Source: Nanobdellati archaeon (lineage in GTDB: Archaea > EX4484-52 > JAADEF01). Taken from it: a stretch of DNA of 16,728 bases. Shown piece after piece: positions 1-5,933 of the stretch (position 1 is its first letter; each line of letters opens with the position of its first letter). The stretch is taken from contig WAPH01000012.1 of NCBI GenBank assembly GCA_015520895.1, forward strand, positions 1 to 16,728, given 5' to 3'. Both the position numbers and the translations under genes were made by a program. Below the pieces are notes generated by a model that was given only the letters and a program-made list of their open reading frames with translations, made no database searches and was not told where the DNA came from.

Positions 1-534
1 TATGCAGAGAAGGACAGCAGTGACAATGACCACACTGTTGTAACCGTTTGGTATCCAGACACACAAATGTATGCAAGAGTTGCTCTTGGTACCAACCCAC
101 AATTTGGTACTGCAACTGCTTCCTCCGCATCCATGAACTTTGCTCCTGTAACCGCAGACATGGCTAAGTTAGACAGCGAGGTAAGCAGTGCTGACAAGAG
201 CAGCAAGAATGTAATCTTGGTTGGAGGTCCTGCAATTAACAGCTTAGTAAGAGAGCTTGCAGATGCAGGTAAAACCTTGACCTTAGACCAATGGAGAACT
301 GATTACGTGAACAAGGCAATCGTACAAGTAATAGAAGATGCATTTGCAAGCGGTAAAGTTGCATTAGTTGTTGCAGGTTATGAAGCACAAGATACAAGAA
401 ATGCAGCAGCTGCTTTATTAAACGGCAAAGTTGACTCCTACACTGGAGCTGTAATCTCCGGCGACACTGTAAGCGAGTTAAACCTTGAAGCAACTGCTGC
501 AGAAGAAGGCGAAGAAGAAACCATGGAAGAGTAA
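1..534 (+). CDS. S-layer protein, C-terminal part (partial at window start)
   Basis: The frame is open from base 1, so this is the last 177 residues of a longer protein whose start lies outside the window. The tail carries signatures of archaeal S-layer C-terminal domains: a segment VILVGGPAINSLV (roughly residues 71-83 of the visible part) and ALVVAGYEAQDTRNAAAALL further on, followed by a very acidic end (EEGEEETMEE). No C-terminal membrane helix is visible. Such proteins form the paracrystalline cell envelope outside the membrane. Codon use differs from most neighbours, with many C-ending codons (AAC, GAC, ACC), as expected for one of the most highly expressed genes. Two U-tracts follow the stop. 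The S-layer assignment rests on motif recall, without alignment; I am fairly sure of it. Confidence 0.8.
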   Translation, partial: YAEKDSSDNDHTVVTVWYPDTQMYARVALGTNPQFGTATASSASMNFAPVTADMAKLDSEVSSADKSSKNVILVGGPAINSLVRELADAGKTLTLDQWRTDYVNKAIVQVIEDAFASGKVALVVAGYEAQDTRNAAAALLNGKVDSYTGAVISGDTVSELNLEATAAEEGEEETMEE

Positions 535-549
535 ACTCGCCCTTCCTTT

Positions 550-568
550 CTTTTTTAATTTCTTTTTT
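550..568 (+). terminator. U-tract terminator(s) of the S-layer gene
   Basis: Two closely spaced six-T runs (551-556 and 563-568) lie about 15 nt after the S-layer stop codon. Archaeal transcription commonly stops at such oligo-T stretches without a hairpin. Confidence 0.6.
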
Positions 569-635
569 AATTCTTAATTAGTTAAATTGTAGATCTATAA
601 TTAAAGAATATCTGTCTAAGAGCTATTAATTTTTT

Positions 636-659
636 GGAAATGTGAAATGACATTTTTTT
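636..659 (+). terminator. Hairpin followed by a T run, possible second terminator
   Basis: AAATGT (638-643) and ACATTT (650-655) pair around a 6-nt loop, extendable by two G-T pairs, and the right arm runs into a seven-T stretch. It could back up termination of the S-layer transcript before the tRNA gene. The stem is weak, so this is a tentative call. Confidence 0.35.
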
Positions 660-695
660 AAATTTAACGTATCTTTATAATTATAAGACTTTTAA

Positions 696-769
696 GCCCA
701 GGTAGTGTAGTTGGCCCATCATGGAGGACTGTCACTCCTCCGACCCGGGTTCAAATCCCGGCCTGGGCG
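696..769 (+). tRNA. tRNA-Asp (anticodon GTC)
   Basis: A complete cloverleaf can be drawn. The acceptor stem is GCCCAGG (696-702) with CCTGGGC (762-768). The anticodon stem is GAGGA/TCCTC with loop CTGTCAC, giving anticodon GTC. The T arm is CCGGG-TTCAAAT-CCCGG (745-761), and the discriminator base is G769. The D arm is short but acceptable (GTG with CAT). CCA is not encoded and there is no intron. GC content is far above the surroundings, typical of structural RNA in an AT-rich archaeon. An exact second copy of its last part plus one flanking base (745-770) occurs at 850-875. Confidence 0.93.
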
Positions 770-770
770 T
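745..770 (+). repeat. Direct repeat copy 1: 3' end of tRNA-Asp (T arm plus acceptor)
   Basis: These 26 bases, covering the T arm, the 3' acceptor strand, the discriminator and one flanking T, recur without mismatch at 850-875. Identity stops at both borders (C744 against G849; A771 against T876). tRNA 3' ends are the usual attachment sites of archaeal tyrosine integrases, so this may be the att copy that keeps the tRNA intact. Confidence 0.9.
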
Positions 771-849
771 AACATAGCCACTCATAGGTGTTTCCGCGTT
801 AGCGAGAAACACCTTATTAGTGAGGTGCGGATCAAACGAGCATCGTTTG
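771..849. other. Structured 79-bp spacer between the tRNA-Asp 3'-end repeats
   Basis: The spacer is about 47% GC by my count, well above neighbouring DNA, and is nearly all fold. Hairpin 1 spans 779-822: CACT/AGTG at the base, a 9-bp stem AGGTGTTTC (786-794) with GAAACACCT (806-814), and an inner CGC-GTTA-GCG cap. Hairpin 2 spans 833-849: CAAACGA and TCGTTTG around a GCA loop, ending exactly where the orphan T arm begins. No integrase or coding ORF fits here. It may be an integrated-element remnant, a small mobile palindromic element, or a structured RNA co-transcribed with the tRNA. The sequence alone cannot decide among these. Confidence 0.6.
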
Positions 850-875
850 CCGGGTTCAAATCCCGGCCTGGGCGT
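850..875 (+). repeat. Direct repeat copy 2: orphan tRNA-Asp 3' fragment, att-like
   Basis: This is an exact 26-bp duplicate of the tRNA-Asp T arm and acceptor 3' strand. No matching 5' acceptor (GCCCAGG) lies in the spacer before it, so it is not a second tRNA. The minus-strand acetyl-CoA synthetase gene terminates inside it: its last codons and its TGA (856-858) are read from this fragment. It most resembles the displaced attachment-site copy left at the far end of an integrated element. A local duplication would leave the same trace. Confidence 0.85.
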
Positions 876-2214
876 TATAGTATTCTATTACTTTAGCTAA
901 AGATCTTATCGCATCTTCGCTACTCTCATAAGTAGCAACACCATGAGTATGCAATTTATGCTTAAGTTTGTCTACATAATTACTTCCTTGCATTACTGCA
1001 ATTAATGGCTTCTTTTTTGCATATTCTATTAAAATATCTGTGATACTTTCATTCATGGCAAATGTCTGCGCTAAAACTATTACTACTATTACTCCTATCT
1101 CTTTAATGGCTGTAAAATACTCTAATGCTTTTTTATACCTTTCAGGAGGAGCATCTCCTATTAAATCTAAAGGATTATGAGGTGTTGCATGAGCAGGTAA
1201 AAATTCTTTTACTTTCTCTTTATCTTTTTGTGTAAACTTATAAAGATCAAGGTTATATTTTTCTGCTTCATCTACTGCTAAAACTCCGTAACCTCCTCCA
1301 TTTGTTATTATTAGTATGTTCTGAGTGGAAGGCTTCTTTAAATATGAAAAGGCTTTAAGATAGTTTTTAAAATCATTAAAATTTTCTGCAATTATAGCAG
1401 TGTTTTGTTTCATTACATCTCTGAATACTTTATAATTAGACGCTAAGCTCCCCGTGTGAGTTGCTACCGCTTTACTTCCTTCTTTCCCTTTACCTCCTTT
1501 GATTAATATTACCGGTTTTTGAGATGATTTTATACGTGATGCGAATTCTCTACCTCTTTCTATACCTTCTACATACCCTCCTATGACTTTGGTGTGTTTA
1601 TCTTTAGCAAAAAAGCTAATAGCATCTATTTCCTTTATATCTACGGCGTTTCCATAACTCACAAATCTAGCTATTCCTATATTTTCTTTAGCGAATTCAT
1701 CTATTAATCCTTCCCCTAATGCCCCGCTCTGAAAAAATAAAGATATATTGCCTTGAGGAGGTTTTTTCACTTTGCTATTGTCAACAAAAAGTATGTCTAA
1801 TCCGCTTATGTTATCTAATATGCCTAAGCAATTGGGTCCTACTATTCGTGTACTGTAGTTATAGGTTTTTAATAATTCTTTTAATTCTCTTTCTCTTTCT
1901 ACTCCTTCACCACCTATTTCTTTATACCCTGCAGTTATTACTACTATACCTTTTACCTTTTTTTCAAAACATTCTTTAATTACTTCATTTGCCACTTTTG
2001 CGTTAACCATTATTACTGCTAAATCTATCGTTTCTTCAATGTCCCTTACAGATTTGTAACACTTCATACCTTCTATTTCTTCATACTTAGGATTCACTAA
2101 ATAAATATTGCCTTTATATTTTTTCAAATTCTGTAATACAACATATGCTGCTTTTTCTTTATTTGGTGTAGCCCCTATTAAAGCAATGGTTTTTGGTTCA
2201 AAAAAGAACTCCAT
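856..2214 (-). CDS. acdA: ADP-forming acetyl-CoA synthetase, alpha subunit
   Basis: This 452-residue protein matches the alpha subunit of archaeal acetate/acyl-CoA ligase (ADP-forming), which makes ATP from acyl-CoA, ADP and phosphate at the end of fermentation. Visible landmarks are an N-terminal CoA-binding Rossmann domain (IALIGATPNKEKAAY near residue 10), VGPNCLG near 125-131, FFQSGALGEGL near 160-170, and THTGSLASNYKVFRDV near 252-267, where His253 should be the phosphorylated histidine. Length is normal for a stand-alone alpha subunit; the ATP-grasp beta subunit is not in this window. A TATA box (TTTATAAA, 2235-2242) lies 28 nt before the ATG, implying a leaderless mRNA and divergent transcription from the iron-transporter gene. 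The last residues (AQAGI) and the stop come from the duplicated tRNA-Asp fragment. Confidence 0.9.
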   Translation of the reverse strand: MEFFFEPKTIALIGATPNKEKAAYVVLQNLKKYKGNIYLVNPKYEEIEGMKCYKSVRDIEETIDLAVIMVNAKVANEVIKECFEKKVKGIVVITAGYKEIGGEGVERERELKELLKTYNYSTRIVGPNCLGILDNISGLDILFVDNSKVKKPPQGNISLFFQSGALGEGLIDEFAKENIGIARFVSYGNAVDIKEIDAISFFAKDKHTKVIGGYVEGIERGREFASRIKSSQKPVILIKGGKGKEGSKAVATHTGSLASNYKVFRDVMKQNTAIIAENFNDFKNYLKAFSYLKKPSTQNILIITNGGGYGVLAVDEAEKYNLDLYKFTQKDKEKVKEFLPAHATPHNPLDLIGDAPPERYKKALEYFTAIKEIGVIVVIVLAQTFAMNESITDILIEYAKKKPLIAVMQGSNYVDKLKHKLHTHGVATYESSEDAIRSLAKVIEYYNAQAGI

Positions 2215-2249
2215 AAATATTTTTAAAGATAATATTTATAAATAGTTTT
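2215..2249. promoter_or_regulatory. Divergent, interleaved leaderless promoters (acdA / mbfA-like)
   Basis: This 35-bp gap holds two TATA-like boxes. TTTTAAAG at 2221-2228 is 29 nt before the rightward ATG at 2250. TTTATAAA at 2235-2242 is 28 nt before the leftward ATG at 2214. Each box sits inside the other promoter's footprint and they are 6 bp apart, so both initiation complexes probably cannot assemble at once. Confidence 0.65.
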
Positions 2250-3215
2250 ATGAAGTATAAAGAATATTTTAAGGATGAAATATTCGCTTATAATTTTTAT
2301 CTTTTACTATCTTCTAAGGTAAAAGAAGCGGAATTAAAAGAAAAATTAAAGAAAATGGCTTTAATGGAAAAAAAGCATGCAGAATTTTGGAAAACTTTTC
2401 TTTCCCCTTATGAAGTTAAGGAAAGTCTCTCTTTTTTTGAAGAATTAAAATTAAATTTTTATTTGATTCTTTATCATTTGTTCGGTCTTAATGTCGTATC
2501 TCATATCATAGAGATTGAAGAAAAAATTGCTATTAAAGAATATTACCAGCTTTATAAAAAAAGAGTTCTTGATGCCCGATCTCAAAACACGCTTAAGAAA
2601 ATAATAGAAGAAGAACTATTACATGAGAATTTAGGTAAGAATATAAGGGAAAAAGCAGATGTAACAGAGCACATCCGTGATATATTTTTAGGGATGAATG
2701 ATGCTTTAGTCGAGATCTCTGCAGCACTTGCAGGTTTGATTTCATTGTATGCAAATAACTCTTTTACAATAGGTATTACAGGAACTATTATAGGCATGGC
2801 AGGGGCATTATCTATGTCTATAGGGAATTATATTTCAGTTAAAAATCAAAAAGAAGTTAAGGATCAAGATGCATTTGAGAAAAAAGTCTTGAAAGACTTA
2901 GGAAAGAAGGTTACAATAGAGGAAATAAAAGAAAATCCTTTAAAAGCAGCATATTATACAGGTATATTTTATGTGCTTGGAACTTTGATTGTAGTATATC
3001 CTTATTATTTAGGATTAAATACGTATCATGCTTTTATTGTGAGTTTAAGTAGCGCTTCTTTAGCATGGATCATAGGCGGTGCTATTATAGGTTTAAGTTC
3101 TAACATAAGTTTAAAGAAAAAAATAATGGAGATGTTATTTACAGGATGGGGAGCAACTGCATTAACTTATGGTTTAGGATGGTTATTAAATAAAATAGCA
3201 GGTGTTGTAGTGTGA
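2250..3215 (+). CDS. Ferritin-like/VIT1 fusion, MbfA-type iron transporter
   Basis: The 321-residue protein joins an N-terminal rubrerythrin-like four-helix domain (about 1-135) to a C-terminal VIT1/CCC1-type membrane domain (about 140-321). The putative di-iron ligands are all present: Glu10, Glu40-x-x-His43, Glu90/Glu91 and Glu122-x-x-His125. The VIT1 part shows GMNDALVEISAALAGL (148-163) and GMAGALSMSIGNYISV (182-197), equivalent to the conserved first helices of the family, then three or four further hydrophobic segments. In bacteria this architecture (membrane-bound ferritin, MbfA) exports iron or manganese; the role here, metal export or storage, is inferred from family. The start is set by a TATA box 29 nt upstream, implying a leaderless mRNA. 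Its stop overlaps the GTG start of the M50 protease gene. Confidence 0.85.
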   Translation: MKYKEYFKDEIFAYNFYLLLSSKVKEAELKEKLKKMALMEKKHAEFWKTFLSPYEVKESLSFFEELKLNFYLILYHLFGLNVVSHIIEIEEKIAIKEYYQLYKKRVLDARSQNTLKKIIEEELLHENLGKNIREKADVTEHIRDIFLGMNDALVEISAALAGLISLYANNSFTIGITGTIIGMAGALSMSIGNYISVKNQKEVKDQDAFEKKVLKDLGKKVTIEEIKENPLKAAYYTGIFYVLGTLIVVYPYYLGLNTYHAFIVSLSSASLAWIIGGAIIGLSSNISLKKKIMEMLFTGWGATALTYGLGWLLNKIAGVVV

Positions 3216-3772
3216 TAAATATTGATAAGAGTGAGTTAAAAGATCTTTCTGTTGCAACATTAGTAATATCTTTTATATTTTCTTATGGTGATTTTGCATT
3301 TCTGCCATTCTGGATAGTTGTTGTATTAACTGGTTTCGTTTTTCACGAGTTGGCTCATAAGTATGTAGCAATACATTATGGACACGAAGCAAGATTTGAA
3401 ATATCATATGCCGGCTTAGGTTTTGCTTTACTTTTAAAGATTTTAGTAGGTGTTACTTTAATTGTTCCTGGTGCTGTGATTATTTATAAGCATTTCAGAT
3501 TAACCAGAAGTAAAAAAGAAGTTTCTATGGAAGGTGTTATAGCTACTGCAGGTCCTATTACAAACCTTTTTATTGCAACATTATCTTTAATAATTAATAA
3601 ATTCTTTTACCCTTTCTATATTTTTAATTTTATTGCTTATTTTAACACATATCTTGCATTGTTCAACTTATTACCTCTTCCTCCTTTAGACGGATTTAAA
3701 ATTATAAGATGGAGTTATCTTGTTGAAGGGTTAATGATAGTATATAGCGTTATTTTAATGGCAATAATATAA
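3212..3772 (+). CDS. Site-2-protease-like M50 family membrane metalloprotease
   Basis: A 186-residue, strongly hydrophobic protein with the zinc-protease motif FHELAHKYVA (HExxH at residues 45-49) in its second membrane segment. Further on it has AGPITNLF (113-120) and the second metal-ligand motif LPLPPLDG with Asp160, the order expected for short archaeal M50B proteases (COG1994 type). These cut substrates within the membrane. The GTG start overlaps the stop of the iron-transporter gene (GTGA), so translation is probably coupled and the two may work together; the substrate is unknown. No PDZ or CBS domain is present. Start choice relies on the overlap: an ATG-only model would lose the N-terminus. 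Confidence 0.85.
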   Translation: MINIDKSELKDLSVATLVISFIFSYGDFAFLPFWIVVVLTGFVFHELAHKYVAIHYGHEARFEISYAGLGFALLLKILVGVTLIVPGAVIIYKHFRLTRSKKEVSMEGVIATAGPITNLFIATLSLIINKFFYPFYIFNFIAYFNTYLALFNLLPLPPLDGFKIIRWSYLVEGLMIVYSVILMAII

Positions 3773-3779
3773 GTTAAGG

Positions 3780-3787
3780 TTTTAAAG
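3780..3787 (+). promoter_or_regulatory. TATA box for the rnz-ppa operon
   Basis: TTTTAAAG begins 30 nt before the ATG at 3810, placing the transcription start at or next to the start codon (leaderless). No ribosome-binding site precedes the ATG, in agreement. Confidence 0.6.
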
Positions 3788-3809
3788 TTAATCTAAAATT
3801 TTATTTTTT

Positions 3810-4712
3810 ATGTTAAGAATAATGTTTTTAGGGACGTCCGCTTCTGTACCTACTAAAACACGAAACACACCTTGTTTATATTTTGAGCATGATTACGATG
3901 TTAGATTTTTAATGGATGTAGGAGAATGTTGTCAAAAATCTTTAATTACTTATGGTTTAAAATTCATGAGAATAAACCACATATTTATAAGTCATTGGCA
4001 TGCAGATCATTTTGCTGGTTTAATAGGTCTTATACAAACTATGGGTTTAGAAGGGAGAGATAAACCTTTGCACATCTATGGTCCTCGAAGAAGTAAAGAA
4101 TTTATGGATAAATTACTTAGATTAGGCTATTACATTCGGAATTATCCAATAGAGGTTCACGAATTAAAGCATGGTGATGTAATTGAGTTTGAACGATTTG
4201 TTATAAAAGCTTTTAGAACCTTTCATCGTATACCTTCTTTAGGTTATGTGTTTGAAGAAAAACCTGTTCTTAAAGCTAATATGGAAAAAGCAGCAAAATT
4301 TGGATTAAAAACAGGTCCTTTAATAGGCAAACTTAAACGAGGAGAGTCTGTGACTTTTAGAGGACAAGTTATTAATCCTGAAGACATTATAGAGAAAGTG
4401 AGAGGATTAAAAGTTGTTTATACTGGTGATACTGCCTACGATGACGAATTAGTTAAAAGCATAGAGGATGCCGATTTGCTTATTGCAGAAGCAACGTTTG
4501 AGGATGAAGATAAAGAACCTTATGTTTATCATATGACTGTAAGCGAGGCTGTTGCATTGGCTAAGAACTCTTACTCTAAGAAACTTATTGTAACTCATAT
4601 TTCTAGAAGGTATGAAGGGGAAGGAAAAGACAAATACGAGAAACGTTTAAAGGAAGGATTTAAAAATAGTGAACTTGCTTACGATGGAATGGAGGTAATA
4701 CTTAAGAGGTGA
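3810..4712 (+). CDS. rnz: Ribonuclease Z (tRNase Z), tRNA 3' processing
   Basis: A metallo-beta-lactamase-fold endonuclease of 300 residues, the usual length of the short tRNase Z form. It removes 3' trailers from pre-tRNAs, which matters here because the tRNA-Asp gene does not encode CCA. Motifs in order: FLGTSASVPTKTRNTP (6-21), DVGECCQKSL (36-45), the metal-binding HWHADH (62-67), TGDTAYDDE near 206-214, and late HMTVSEA and THISRRY. The family usually reads GEGTQ where this protein has GECCQ, a modest departure. The gene is first in a two-gene operon with pyrophosphatase, whose ribosome site overlaps this stop codon. Confidence 0.92.
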   Translation: MLRIMFLGTSASVPTKTRNTPCLYFEHDYDVRFLMDVGECCQKSLITYGLKFMRINHIFISHWHADHFAGLIGLIQTMGLEGRDKPLHIYGPRRSKEFMDKLLRLGYYIRNYPIEVHELKHGDVIEFERFVIKAFRTFHRIPSLGYVFEEKPVLKANMEKAAKFGLKTGPLIGKLKRGESVTFRGQVINPEDIIEKVRGLKVVYTGDTAYDDELVKSIEDADLLIAEATFEDEDKEPYVYHMTVSEAVALAKNSYSKKLIVTHISRRYEGEGKDKYEKRLKEGFKNSELAYDGMEVILKR

Positions 4713-4716
4713 TAAT

Positions 4717-5247
4717 ATGGTAGATTTATGGAGAGATATAGAGTGTTGTGGCGAGAACAAAGAAGTTGTTAAAGCAGTAATAGAGATTAGCAGAGGCAGT
4801 TTAAATAAATACGAGGTAGATAAAAAAACCGGCTTAATAAAACTTGATCGCGTGTTACGAGGGCCTTTTCATTATCCTGCAGATTATGGCTTAATTCCTC
4901 AAACATATGGGGAGGACAATGATCCTTTAGATATTCTTATCTTTTCAACAGAACCTTTGATACCTGGAAGTCTTGTAAGCGTAAGGATTGTTGGTGTAAT
5001 GCACATGATTGATAGTGGAGAAAATGACGATAAATTGATAGGTGTGGTTGCTGAAGATTTTAGATGGGATGACGTCAAAACTTTAGATGATTTAGGAAAA
5101 AATAGATTAGAAGAGCTAAAATATTTCTTTGAACATTATAAAGATCTGCAGAATAAGAAAGTAGAGGTTAAAGGTTTCAGCGGTAAAGACAAAGCTTTGG
5201 AAATACTCGAGGAAAGTATTAAAAGGTTTAGGGAAAAAATGGTTTAA
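4717..5247 (+). CDS. ppa: Inorganic pyrophosphatase (family I)
   Basis: This 176-residue soluble enzyme hydrolyses pyrophosphate to phosphate, pulling forward biosynthetic reactions such as tRNA charging and nucleic-acid synthesis. Active-site residues of family I are visible: GPFHYPADYGLIP (49-61), the metal-binding DNDPLDIL (67-74), and DSGENDDKLIGV (99-110) supplying Asp and Lys. Length is typical of bacterial and archaeal enzymes. The ribosome site GAGGTGAT (4706-4713) overlaps the rnz stop, and the ATG follows 3 nt later, so translation is tightly linked to rnz. Its TAA (5245-5247) overlaps the convergent TAA of the HIT gene on the other strand, leaving no room for a separate terminator. 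Confidence 0.95.
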   Translation: MVDLWRDIECCGENKEVVKAVIEISRGSLNKYEVDKKTGLIKLDRVLRGPFHYPADYGLIPQTYGEDNDPLDILIFSTEPLIPGSLVSVRIVGVMHMIDSGENDDKLIGVVAEDFRWDDVKTLDDLGKNRLEELKYFFEHYKDLQNKKVEVKGFSGKDKALEILEESIKRFREKMV

Positions 5248-5810
5248 GAATCTGGTAATATGTCGCGTTGATCCATAAGATAAGTCTCTTCTTCAAAAGA
5301 TTTTATTTCTTTTTCATTCTTTATATTTTCTTGTTTTTCTTTGTTTTCTTCTTTATGTGCGATTCCTTCAGGAGCAACCTTCATATGGTTCACAGGTTGC
5401 AATGGAGCTAATAAGTTATAAGTTTGTTGGAGTTCTTCTTTTGCTTGTTCATCTATAGGAAATGCAGCTTCTAAAGAATGACCTTTTTCTCCATAACGAG
5501 GAAGTATATGGAAATGAACATGTTTCACAACCTGACCTGCTGATTCTCCATTATTTGACAATATATTAAAGCCAGTAGCATTTAATTTTTCAATAAGTTG
5601 TTTGGAAATGCTATGCAGCACCTTCCCTAACCCTTCTTGTATTTGTTCAGGAACTTCGTCATATCTTTCAAAATGCTCTTTAGGTATTATAAGGGTATGA
5701 CCTTTGCTTCTAGGATTAATGTCGAGAAATCCTATAAATATATCATCTTCATATATTATAGCAGCAGGTATTTCTTTGTTTACGATTTTGCAGAATATGC
5801 AGTCAGTCAT
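5244..5810 (-). CDS. HIT-family nucleotide hydrolase/transferase
   Basis: A histidine-triad protein of 188 residues. CIFCKIV at 4-10 provides the first zinc-binding CxxC pair, DINPRSKGHTLIIPKEHF is the conserved core, and HVHFHILPR (97-105) holds the catalytic triad. HIT proteins hydrolyse AMP-linked substrates such as adenosine phosphoramidate or dinucleoside polyphosphates; the exact substrate is not predictable. A charged Lys/Glu-rich tail of about 45 residues follows the HIT fold. The frame stays open to 5885, but I start at the ATG at 5810: it directly precedes the family's usual N-terminus, has GGTGA (5820-5816) in position, and the extension would be GC-rich and unlike the family. A structured leader precedes it. 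Confidence 0.9.
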   Translation of the reverse strand: MTDCIFCKIVNKEIPAAIIYEDDIFIGFLDINPRSKGHTLIIPKEHFERYDEVPEQIQEGLGKVLHSISKQLIEKLNATGFNILSNNGESAGQVVKHVHFHILPRYGEKGHSLEAAFPIDEQAKEELQQTYNLLAPLQPVNHMKVAPEGIAHKEENKEKQENIKNEKEIKSFEEETYLMDQRDILPDS

Positions 5811-5904
5811 CTCTTTCACCTTTTGATCATATGAGTAGGAGGGACCGGTACGCCGCGGAATACCGGCCCCAATCGCCCCAGCCAATGAAAGAGGCGACCA
5901 TGAT
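5811..5904 (-). ncRNA. Candidate structured 5' leader of the HIT gene (riboswitch-like or ncRNA)
   Basis: This GC island (67% over 5841-5900 by my count) sits in AT-rich DNA. A palindromic TATA box TTTTAAAA (5926-5933) lies about 29 nt from 5904, so a minus-strand transcript would begin at its edge. Hairpin A pairs 5841-5850 with 5861-5870 (nine of ten pairs) around a CGCCGCGGAA loop (plus-strand letters). Hairpin B pairs 5873-5877 with 5893-5897. In the minus-strand RNA the hairpin B side carries CTCTTTCA (5893-5886), exactly complementary to TGAAAGAG (5818-5811) between the ribosome site and the HIT ATG. That suggests a pseudoknot able to mask translation initiation. It matches no RNA class I recognise. 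Confidence 0.5.
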
Positions 5905-5925
5905 AACTTTTATTAATATTTTCAA

Positions 5926-5933
5926 TTTTAAAA
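5926..5933 (-). promoter_or_regulatory. TATA box of the HIT leader transcript
   Basis: TTTTAAAA reads the same on both strands. Measured like other TATA boxes here (28-31 nt to the start), it predicts a minus-strand start near 5902-5905. It lies just past the 3' end of the winged-helix gene (5928), so readthrough from that gene is also possible. Confidence 0.45.

Noticed and set aside
786..814. AGGTGTTTC ... GAAACACCT resembles a CRISPR repeat unit with GTTTC/GAAAC ends
   Set aside because: Only one copy exists, with no spacer array or cas gene nearby.
850..874. Second tRNA gene or a split/permuted tRNA half
   Set aside because: No 5' acceptor partner (GCCCAGG) lies in the 79-bp spacer before it or just after it, and no bulge-helix-bulge splice motif could be drawn, so an orphan fragment is the simpler reading.
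711..896. A 61-codon plus-strand ORF running through the tRNA and its repeat, containing a duplicated GFKSRPGR
   Set aside because: The repeated peptide is just the T arm read as codons twice; the frame covers a clear tRNA and has no ribosome site.
1719..1979. Leucine-rich plus-strand ORF opposite acdA
   Set aside because: A shadow of the AT-rich coding strand; the minus-strand frame is a clear enzyme throughout.
5811..5885. 25-residue N-terminal extension of the HIT protein from an upstream ATG at 5885
   Set aside because: The extension is GC-rich, lies across the two hairpins, and precedes the normal family start, which has its own GGTGA site.
5841..5900. H/ACA guide RNA or SRP/RNase P piece in the GC island
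   Set aside because: No ACA box, no convincing K-turn and no conserved core of SRP or RNase P RNA could be identified; kept only as an unclassified structured leader.
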